From positions 62,001 to 126,000 of the forward strand of contig NZ_LKKO01000080.1 in NCBI RefSeq assembly GCF_001455965.1: DNA of 64,000 nucleotides, written 5' to 3'. Positions 44,745 to 51,322 of the stretch are shown here, one piece after another (position 1 is the first letter of the stretch; every line of letters starts with the position of its first letter). Origin of the DNA: Methylobacterium sp. GXS13. GTDB lineage: Bacteria; Pseudomonadota; Alphaproteobacteria; Rhizobiales; Beijerinckiaceae. The position numbers and the translations under genes are program-made. The notes below the pieces were generated by a model. It worked only from the letters and a program-made list of their open reading frames with translations. It searched no databases and had not been told where the DNA came from.

Positions 44745-45758
44745 CTACCGCTCGGTGAGCTTCATCTCGATCCGCCGGTTCCGCGCGTAGGCATCTTCGG
44801 TGGTGCCGGCGTCGAGGGGCTGGAACTCACCGAAGGCGCCGGCCAGCAGGTGCTGAGCCGGGATGCCCTTGCCGGCGAGGTACTGCACCACCGCGATGGC
44901 CCGGGCGGCCGAGAGCGCCCAGTTCGAGGGAAACTGCGCGGTGTTGATCGGCCGTGCATCGGTGTGGCCGTCGACCCGCAGAACCCAGGGCAGGTCCGCC
45001 GGGATCTGCTTGGCGAGATCGGCGATGGCCCCGGCGATCCGGTCGAGCTCGGGGCCGGCCTCGGGCTTCAGCGTCGCCGAGCCGCCTGGAAACAACACCT
45101 CGGATTGCAGCACGAAGCGGTCGCCGACCACCCGGATATCCGGGCGGTTGCCGAGGATCTGGCGCAAGCGCCCGAAGAAGTCCGAGCGGTAGCGAGCCAG
45201 TTCCTGGACTTTCTGGGCCAAAGCGACGTTCAGCCGGCTGCCGAGCTCGGCGATGCGGACTTGCGATTCGCGATCGCGGGTCTCGGAGGCGGCGAGCGCA
45301 TCCTCGAGCGCCGCGAGCTGGCGGCGCATGGCGCTGATCTGCTCGTTCAGCAGGTCGACCTGGGACAGGGCCCGCTTGGTCGCGCCCCGCTCGGCCTCGA
45401 TCTGCTTGTCGAGGGCGCCGGCAGCGCCCTGGCTGACGGTCGCGGCCTCGGCCTGGGACTTGGCCTGGTCGCGCTCGGCCTCGACGCCGGCCAGCGTCGT
45501 GCGGAGGCTGCGCACCTCGTCCTCCTGGTTGCGGCGGTTCGAGCGCTCCAGGGCCAGCAGGTCGGTGAGGTCGGCGATCTGGCGGTTGAGCTTGACCAGC
45601 GTAGCGTCCCGCCCGGTCAGCTCCTGCGACAGGAAGAACTGCCCGACCACGAAGACGGTGAGCAGGAACACCACCGCCAGCAGCAGCGTCGCCAGCGCGT
45701 CGACATAGCCGGGCCAAACGTTGAGGGGGCGCCGGGACCGGGCCGCGGTCGAGGCCAC
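44745..45758 (-). CDS. MotB-like OmpA-domain protein with coiled coil
   Basis: Membrane-anchored peptidoglycan-binding stator-like subunit of 337 residues. A short basic tail leads into one helix (LATLLLAVVFLLTVFVVGQF) with Asp20 just before it, in the position of the MotB proton-binding Asp. Then comes a long coiled coil (about residues 50-200) and an OmpA domain (VDGHTDARPIN, then NRRIEMKL) that should grip the wall. GTG at 45758 overlaps the upstream MotA-like stop by one base, so the two are coupled. The coiled coil is longer than in flagellar MotB. Confidence 0.85.
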   Translation of the reverse strand: MASTAARSRRPLNVWPGYVDALATLLLAVVFLLTVFVVGQFFLSQELTGRDATLVKLNRQIADLTDLLALERSNRRNQEDEVRSLRTTLAGVEAERDQAKSQAEAATVSQGAAGALDKQIEAERGATKRALSQVDLLNEQISAMRRQLAALEDALAASETRDRESQVRIAELGSRLNVALAQKVQELARYRSDFFGRLRQILGNRPDIRVVGDRFVLQSEVLFPGGSATLKPEAGPELDRIAGAIADLAKQIPADLPWVLRVDGHTDARPINTAQFPSNWALSAARAIAVVQYLAGKGIPAQHLLAGAFGEFQPLDAGTTEDAYARNRRIEMKLTER

Positions 45759-46738
45759 TACACGCGCTCCCGGCCCAGCCGGTCGAGCACCTGCTTGAGT
45801 TCACGCTCGCGGCTCGCCTGGGCCTCGACCCAGTCGCGGATCATCTGCTGCTCCGCGCGCATGTGCTGAACGAGACCCTGGATGCCCTCGGCGAGGTTGG
45901 TCATGGCCAGCGTCGCCGCCCGGCCGCCACCACCTTCGGAGACGATGGCGGTCAAACGCTCGATCGCCTCCTTGAGGTCCTGGGAACCGGCGGCGACGGG
46001 CCGGATCGCGCCCGCTGCTGCGGGCTCGGCCACCGCCTGGCCGGAGAGCAGCCAATCCTGCAATTCGTTGTGGAACCGGGCATGAGCCTGGCCGGCCTGC
46101 AATTCCAGGAAGCCGGTGATCAGCGAGGAGGCGAGGCCGAACAGCGAGGCCGAGAAGGCGAGGCCGATCCCGGAGAGCGGGACCGCCAGCCCGGATTTCA
46201 GCTCGTCGAACATCACCCCGGCATCGCCGCCGCCGCGCATGCCCTTGATTACCCCGCCCACGGCCGAGAGGGTGTCGATCAGGCCCCAGAAGGTGCCGAG
46301 CAGGCCGAGCAGGATCAGGATGCCGGCGATGTAGCGCAGCATCTCGCGACCCTCGTCGAGGCGCGCCGCGATCGTATCGAGGTAGCCGGAGGTGCCGGGC
46401 AGCAACACCCCGGTCTTCCGGGCCGCGATCATCGGCACCATCGGCGCCAGCAGCGTCGGCGGCTTCCTGGCCTGCGCCCCGGTCGCCACCGCATTGACGT
46501 AGCTGACCTCGCGGAACAGCCGCATGACCTGCCCGAAGGCGATCAGCACCGCGATCAGGAGCACCCCGAGAATCAATCCGTTGAGGCCGGGATTGGCCAG
46601 GAAGGCCGGGGTGATCTGCCTGAACAGGATGAACGCCAGGAAGCCCACCAGGATCAGGAAGATGACCATCCGACCGAGATAAATCCCGGGCCGTGCCAGC
46701 GGCTGTATTTTATTCTCGTTGTCGTCGCGGGCGGCCAT
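45758..46738 (-). CDS. MotA/TolQ/ExbB-type proton channel protein
   Basis: Ion-channel partner of the MotB-like protein, 326 residues. It has four hydrophobic segments (VIFLILVGFLAFILF, LILGVLLIAVLIAFG, AGILILLGLLGTFWGLIDT, GLAFSASLFGLASSLITGFL), with the channel part in the last two, and a helical C-terminal tail that is probably coiled coil. The LGLLGTFWGLI segment is the MotA/TolQ signature. The ATG at 46738 is chosen over a longer frame from 46888. No flagellar gene adjoins it, so a role in envelope or motor energisation outside the flagellum is plausible. Confidence 0.85.
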   Translation of the reverse strand: MAARDDNENKIQPLARPGIYLGRMVIFLILVGFLAFILFRQITPAFLANPGLNGLILGVLLIAVLIAFGQVMRLFREVSYVNAVATGAQARKPPTLLAPMVPMIAARKTGVLLPGTSGYLDTIAARLDEGREMLRYIAGILILLGLLGTFWGLIDTLSAVGGVIKGMRGGGDAGVMFDELKSGLAVPLSGIGLAFSASLFGLASSLITGFLELQAGQAHARFHNELQDWLLSGQAVAEPAAAGAIRPVAAGSQDLKEAIERLTAIVSEGGGGRAATLAMTNLAEGIQGLVQHMRAEQQMIRDWVEAQASRERELKQVLDRLGRERV

Positions 46739-47163
46739 CGGTCGCTCTAGCCTGATCTCATTGTGGAACCGCCGACAGGCGGGCTCCGTCGCAGCCACTG
46801 TGGGGGCAGCCCCGCACGCGATCAAGTCTCGCCACGGACACGCTTGTGTGGCGTTCGCGTGGTTCGGAGCCGATCCTGTCCGTGCCATGGCGGATGCCTC
46901 AGGCGAACGCGCGGCACAACCGGACCATTGGGGGTAGAGGCTGTTGGCGGCTCGATCGCGGCCGCCACGCGAGAAGGGCTTTGGTTCGATAGCGCGTCCC
47001 GCGCCGTCATCGCGAGCGCAGCGAAGCGACCCAGAGAAACGCTACGTTCGGAGATCGCCTGCTGTCTCGGTCTGCTTCGCTGCGCTCGCAATGACGGTGG
47101 AAGGGATTTGGCAGCGCGTCGAACCAGGTTCGCACAATTATTGCCGCCGCTCGGAAGTTGTGC
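46739..47163. other. Intergenic region with palindromic repeat element
   Basis: Contains the promoter of the MotA-like gene on the left and the palindromic element at 47006-47095 in the middle. No reading frame is convincing. Confidence 0.5.
47006..47095. repeat. 90-bp palindromic REP-like element
   Basis: Left arm from 47006 (gtcatcgcgagcgcagcgaagc) and right arm ending at 47095 (gcttcgctgcgctcgcaatgac) are reverse complements over 22 bp with one mismatch. The GTCATTGCGAGCGCAGCGAAGC-type sequence is a dispersed palindrome known from many alphaproteobacteria. Confidence 0.7.
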
Positions 47164-47250
47164 CTACCGGTTCTGATAGTAATCCCAGACCAGGAAGGCC
47201 GGGAATGGGATCATGATGGCGAAGAAAATCCAGTCGAACATCTGAGGCAT
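47164..47250 (-). CDS. Short membrane peptide, 28 residues
   Basis: An ATG-to-TAG frame below usual gene-caller cut-offs. The peptide starts MPQMFDWIFFAIMIPFPAFL and ends DYYQNR, so it is a single hydrophobic helix with a charged C-terminus, typical of small inner-membrane proteins. Upstream GGATCTCGCC is a weak ribosome binding site. It lies between the palindromic repeat and the ymdB-like gene. No family recognised. Confidence 0.45.
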   Translation of the reverse strand: MPQMFDWIFFAIMIPFPAFLVWDYYQNR

Positions 47251-47333
47251 GGCGAGATCCATTCATTCGGGGGTCTCTGCAATCTACCGATGCGAACCGC
47301 CGAAGTTCCTGGAGCGGGCGCCCGCCTGCCCGG

Positions 47334-48152
47334 CTAATCCCAGAAGTGGGGTCGGCTTTCTTCGAGGTTCGGTCCGAGCCGAACCGCCGCGACCTTGATG
47401 GCGAGGCCATCCGCCTGGGTCTCCACCGCGACGCCGCAGAGCGTGGCCTCGCCGCCGGCCACTTCCCAGCGGGAGCCCGGCGTCTTCTGGATCATCCGCC
47501 GGATCGGCTCGTCCTTCTGCATGCCGATCACCGAGTCGTAATCGCCGCACATGCCGGCATCCGACATGTAGGCGGTGCCGCCGGGCAGGATCCGGTGATC
47601 GGCCGTGGGCGTGTGGGTGTGGGTGCCGACCACGAGGCTGGCGCGGCCGTCGAGGTAATGGCCGAAAGCCTGCTTCTCGCTGGTGGCCTCCGCGTGGACG
47701 TCGACCACCACGGCGTCGGCAGCGGCCCCGAGCGGGCAGGCAGAAATCTCACGCTCGACGGCGGTGAACGGGTCGTCCATGGCGTCGAGGAAGACCCGGC
47801 CCATCACGTTGACCACCAGCACCCGGGCGCCGCCCTGCGTCTCCACCACGGTGGCGCCGCGGCCGGGGGTGCCCGGCGGGTAGTTCGCCGGCCGCACCAG
47901 GCGCGGCTGTCGGGCGATGAACACAAGCGCCTCGCGCTGGTCGAAGCTGTGATTGCCGAGTGTCACGGCGTCGGCCCCGGCCTGGATCAGCTCGTCACAG
48001 ATCGACTCGGAGATGCCGAAGCCGCCGGCGGAATTCTCGCCGTTGACCACGACGCAGTCGAGCCGCCAGCGCTCCCGTAGCTTGGGCAGGCGCTCGCACA
48101 CGACAGTACGGCCCGGGCGACCGATGACGTCGCCGAGAAAGAGCAGCCGCAT
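47334..48152 (-). CDS. TIGR00282 family metallophosphoesterase (YmdB-like)
   Basis: Two-metal phosphodiesterase of 272 residues; Bacillus YmdB hydrolyses 2',3'-cyclic nucleotides. All diagnostic motifs are present in order: FLGDVIGRPGR, VNGENSAGGFG, LGNHSFDQREA, VDVHAEATSEK and VGTHTHTPTADHRIL, followed by YMSDAGMCG. It starts 3 bp after the stop of the folate cyclo-ligase gene upstream, so both share a transcript. This pairing is common in alphaproteobacteria. Confidence 0.95.
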   Translation of the reverse strand: MRLLFLGDVIGRPGRTVVCERLPKLRERWRLDCVVVNGENSAGGFGISESICDELIQAGADAVTLGNHSFDQREALVFIARQPRLVRPANYPPGTPGRGATVVETQGGARVLVVNVMGRVFLDAMDDPFTAVEREISACPLGAAADAVVVDVHAEATSEKQAFGHYLDGRASLVVGTHTHTPTADHRILPGGTAYMSDAGMCGDYDSVIGMQKDEPIRRMIQKTPGSRWEVAGGEATLCGVAVETQADGLAIKVAAVRLGPNLEESRPHFWD

Positions 48153-48155
48153 GGA

Positions 48156-48773
48156 TCAGGACTTCCTGTCGAACCGGGTCACACCCGATTCGGTGATCAC
48201 GAACTGGAGTGGCCGGTCATGCGGCTCGGCCGGCACGCGATCAACCCGCTGGACGGCGAATCCGACCCCGACGGTGAGGACGGGCCGTGTGCGGGACAGC
48301 CGCGTGATCGCGCCATCGTAGTAGCCGCGGCCATAGCCGATGCGCTGGCCTGTGCCATCGAAGGCAGCGAGCGGCACGATCAGAGCGTCGGGCTCCACCG
48401 GTGGCAGGGATGCGTCCGGCTCGCTCAGGCCGAAGCGTCCGGCCACCAGCGCGTCCCCGGCCCGCCATTCCCGGAAGATCAGTCCGTCCGGGGTGACGTG
48501 CGGCAGTGCGACAGCCTGGCCGCGGGCAAGGAGGCCCTCGGCGGCGGGACGCGGATCGACCTCGCTGCGGATCGGCCAATAGGCGCCGACCAATCGGGCC
48601 TCGGCGAGTTCCGGTAGGGCGAGGAGCGCCTGGACGATGCGCGCAGAGGCGTCGAGCCGAGCAGCCGGTGCGAGCGCGTCGCGCGCAGCCAGTGAGGCGC
48701 TGCGCAACTCGGCCTTGAGGACCGCATCGGTCTTGGAGAGGCCGGCTTCAGGAGAGGAAGAGTGCGGAGCCAC
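48156..48773 (-). CDS. 5-formyltetrahydrofolate cyclo-ligase
   Basis: ATP-dependent enzyme converting 5-formyl-THF to 5,10-methenyl-THF; 205 residues. The family segment IGYGRGYYDGAI near the C-terminus, the ATP-site VGAYWPIRSEVDPRP and PLAAFDGTGQ are as in FthC/YgfA. The GTG at 48773 is chosen because the longer frame (from 49001) would run through the interval assigned to 6S RNA. In many bacteria 6S RNA is encoded directly upstream of this gene, and that is what the sequence suggests here. Forms an operon with the ymdB-like gene. Confidence 0.92.
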   Translation of the reverse strand: MAPHSSSPEAGLSKTDAVLKAELRSASLAARDALAPAARLDASARIVQALLALPELAEARLVGAYWPIRSEVDPRPAAEGLLARGQAVALPHVTPDGLIFREWRAGDALVAGRFGLSEPDASLPPVEPDALIVPLAAFDGTGQRIGYGRGYYDGAITRLSRTRPVLTVGVGFAVQRVDRVPAEPHDRPLQFVITESGVTRFDRKS

Positions 48774-48794
48774 GTGAGCCGTTGGAGGATCGAT

Positions 48795-48950
48795 CCCGGG
48801 AAACCTACAGAGTAGGTGGGCGCCGTGTTGGCCAAGTCCAGGGACGAGGCCAGGGACAGCTCCCGAGGGAGTCGATAAGGCCCCGGGGAAAGTGCTCCTG
48901 ACGAACTCTGCAGCCCCGCATCCGCAATGTAGCGATCTCGGGGGGCTCCC
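48795..48950 (-). ncRNA. ssrS: Probable 6S RNA (SsrS)
   Basis: RNA that binds the housekeeping RNA polymerase in stationary phase. The interval between the hypothetical gene and the folate cyclo-ligase gene is the usual location. On the minus strand it contains segments resembling alphaproteobacterial 6S RNA (a 5' GGGAGCCCCCCGAGATC region, a GGGGCCTTATCGACTCC stretch in the middle, and GGCGCCCACCT then AGGTTTCCCGGGATCG near the 3' end). Ends are approximate, and no covariance search was possible. The usual neighbour zapA is missing. Confidence 0.6.
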
Positions 48951-49019
48951 GCCAGGGCCGGGGGAAGCGAAATATCGACGGGCCGCGATCAGCCCGGCCA
49001 CTCGCGTGCGGTGAGAATC

Positions 49020-49268
49020 TCAGCGCGCCCGGTCGACCGCTCCGGCGATGACCGCACGGGTGCCGGCCAGGATCTCGGCCCGCACGGTTTCGGTGGGGGC
49101 CGCGTCCCAGAGCCGGATCAGTTCGATCAGGCCGGCCTGCGGCATCAACGCGGGGTCGGTGAAGAACGTGTCGACCGGCACACCGACGACCGCGGCAATC
49201 CGCGAGAGCTTGTCGCACAGGGAACGCCGCACAGGCGCATCGGGCCGGATCGTCACGTTCACAGTCAT
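49020..49268 (-). CDS. Hypothetical protein, HTH-family-like fragment, 82 residues
   Basis: Small soluble protein that I do not recognise. The middle segment LSRIAAVVGVPVDTFF resembles the last helix and linker of XRE-type regulators, followed by helices (GLIELIRLWDAAPTETVRAEI). The DNA-recognition helix itself seems absent. It occupies the place where zapA often lies upstream of 6S RNA. AT-rich sequence upstream to 49454 probably contains its promoter. Could be a short standalone regulator domain. Confidence 0.6.
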   Translation of the reverse strand: MTVNVTIRPDAPVRRSLCDKLSRIAAVVGVPVDTFFTDPALMPQAGLIELIRLWDAAPTETVRAEILAGTRAVIAGAVDRAR

Positions 49269-49454
49269 GGAACAGCCACCCTGATGGACCGAATTCCCAC
49301 GATATCAGACATTCTCAAACCGGAATTCAATCTATGCAATTAATCCATCCGAATTAAAGCACGTATAAGTTGCGTTATCCACCATAGGGATACGGATCCG
49401 CCAACCGGATACCGTTTTGGCGACTGAAAGCGCCAGGTCGACAGGCCGAAGCAA

Positions 49455-50972
49455 TCAGGCGCGGCGCGGGATCCGGATCCGCGGCGCCCGTGCCGAGCCG
49501 TCGATGCATTCGAGGCCGCCGCCGGTGTTCAGGGTATGGAGGCGGCTCCCGGACCAGGACGGGCCGGGCTCGACACGGCCGATCAGGGTCTGGGCGAAGC
49601 CCTCCGGGTCGAGGCGGTCGATTCGTGCCAGCCCCAGGGCGCGGCCATACCCCTGCGCGCAATCCTGAACCGGGCGGATCAAGCGGCCGCCGCGCGCGAC
49701 GATGCGCCCGGCGGGCCGGGCGGTGGCGGGGTCGATCAGCACCGGATTGGCCGGATGCGGCGTAAAGGGGCCGCGGAAATCGGGGGCCGACCAGAGACAC
49801 AGCGCGTCGTGGTAGGACCCCGAACCCGCGAGCGCGTTGGGGCCGGCATCCCGCGAAGTGGCGAAGATCCACCAGCGGCCGTCTCGCTCGAGGAGTGTCG
49901 CGTCGCTCGCGACCACGCCCGTGAGCAGCGTCGCCTCCTTCACCCAGCCACCGGGGTAGCGGGTCGCGCGGTAGAGATCGACCGTGCCGGACGCCGAGCT
50001 CTCAGGCACCATCCAGGCCTCGCCGTCGCGCTCGAACACGAACGGGTAAGAGAGGTGATGGGCCTCCTCCAGTACCGGGACAGGTGTGCCTTCGGGGCCG
50101 TGCGGACCGAAGCGAACGGCGGAGATGATCGCCTTGCCGGTCGCGTGCGGGAATTCCTCGACGAAGACGTGCGTGCTCCCGGCGAAGGCCATGGGGAATG
50201 GGTCGGCATAGAAGCGGTGGCCATCATCCGGCAGGGTGTTCCAGCCGGTCTCGGGATGGCGCCCGAGATCGATCAGGTCAGGCCCGTCGAGGCGGCGCCA
50301 GCCGCAGCGCCAATGCGGGGCGCGGTAGCAGAGATGGTACAGGCGGTGGACCACAGCACCGGCCAGCATCCGGGCGGTGCGGCGGCCGAGTTCAGTCCCC
50401 GACAGGGTCCGTCCAGGCTCGGAGGGCGGCACGGGCGCGGCCGAGACGGGCGCGCTGGCCCCGGCTGCCCGGCGGTCCAGGGCGGCCACGACCAGCGTCA
50501 CCGTCCGGGCGAGCGCGTCGTCGACACCGGCGAGCAGGATGCCCGGCCGGTCGGTCCCGAGCCGTCCCGCGGCGAGGATTTTCCCCGCCTCAATAAGAGT
50601 CAACCGCGGCACAGCCCCGGCGAGTAGGCTCGCCATCAGGGCGCCGTCGCCGAGCCGATCGTCATAGGCGATCTGCCAGACCGCCGGGCCGGACGGGAGA
50701 TCGCCGCACAGGTCGAGCACCAGATCGGGATTCGCGTCGGGCCGCCGCCATGGGTTGAGGGCGGTCGGCGGCAGGCGTTCCGAGCCGAGGCGCGGCAGAC
50801 CGTGGATCAGGGCCTCCAGGCGGAACAGCAGTTCGATCGTGTCGGGCCATCCGTCCGGAAGCGCAGCGGCATCGACGCTGACGGCCCGGATGCCGGGGAT
50901 GTCGGCGATTCGCTGCAGCAGGGCGATCTGCCAGCGGCGCGGCTCGGCGCCGTCCAGACGAACTCTCACATG
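49455..50972 (-). CDS. GINT1-like glycosyltransferase (glucosamine inositolphosphorylceramide transferase family)
   Basis: Protein of about 505 residues with two parts. Residues about 1-185 are an alpha/beta region (VRVRLDGAEPRRWQIALL, LVLDLCGDLP). The rest looks like a five-bladed propeller as in plant GINT1 N-terminal domains: HRFYADPFPMAF, HVFVEEFPHATGKAII, HHLSYPFVFERDGEAWMVPE, DATLLERDGRWWIFAT. Bacterial members are found in polysaccharide loci. It lies at the head of the second exopolysaccharide locus, divergent from the GumC/Wzc gene. The ATG at 50972 is assumed; one at 50990 is possible. Confidence 0.75.
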   Translation of the reverse strand, partial: HVRVRLDGAEPRRWQIALLQRIADIPGIRAVSVDAAALPDGWPDTIELLFRLEALIHGLPRLGSERLPPTALNPWRRPDANPDLVLDLCGDLPSGPAVWQIAYDDRLGDGALMASLLAGAVPRLTLIEAGKILAAGRLGTDRPGILLAGVDDALARTVTLVVAALDRRAAGASAPVSAAPVPPSEPGRTLSGTELGRRTARMLAGAVVHRLYHLCYRAPHWRCGWRRLDGPDLIDLGRHPETGWNTLPDDGHRFYADPFPMAFAGSTHVFVEEFPHATGKAIISAVRFGPHGPEGTPVPVLEEAHHLSYPFVFERDGEAWMVPESSASGTVDLYRATRYPGGWVKEATLLTGVVASDATLLERDGRWWIFATSRDAGPNALAGSGSYHDALCLWSAPDFRGPFTPHPANPVLIDPATARPAGRIVARGGRLIRPVQDCAQGYGRALGLARIDRLDPEGFAQTLIGRVEPGPSWSGSRLHTLNTGGGLECIDGSARAPRIRIPRRA

Positions 50973-51322
50973 CATGATGAGCGCCCTCACTCATAGCGCT
51001 CGCCGCCGAAGTGGATCCCGGTTTGGCGAAAGAGAGCGCGTGGCATCAGGATGCGGAAGCCGCACGCGGTCGCGTGCAGCTTCGTGGCGACGATCCGCCG
51101 GATGGCGCCCGCGGATCCGATCTAATTCCCAAACGGTAACGGGAACGATAACTCTACCGGCAGCCGAATTGGGATGAGGGCGTTTACCAGATGCCGAGTA
51201 ATCGGCGTTTGCGCCGACGACCCTCGGCAGTCTTGAGGGATTGTCAGCAGTCCGCGCGACTCTTGCAGTTGAGGATGGAGCCCGCGAGGGACCGACCGAG
51301 TTCGAGACGATGGTGACCGATC
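50973..51322. other. Divergent promoter region of the exopolysaccharide locus
   Basis: No gene. It contains TTCCC-N10-GGGAA at 51126-51145 and a perfect hairpin TCGGCG-TTTG-CGCCGA at 51202-51217. These could be operators for the divergent GINT1-like and GumC-like genes. Confidence 0.5.

Noticed and set aside
44745..46738. Zorya-type defence (ZorA/ZorB) reading of the MotA/MotB-like pair
   Set aside because: The channel subunit lacks the very long C-terminal tail of ZorA and no helicase or nuclease gene follows.
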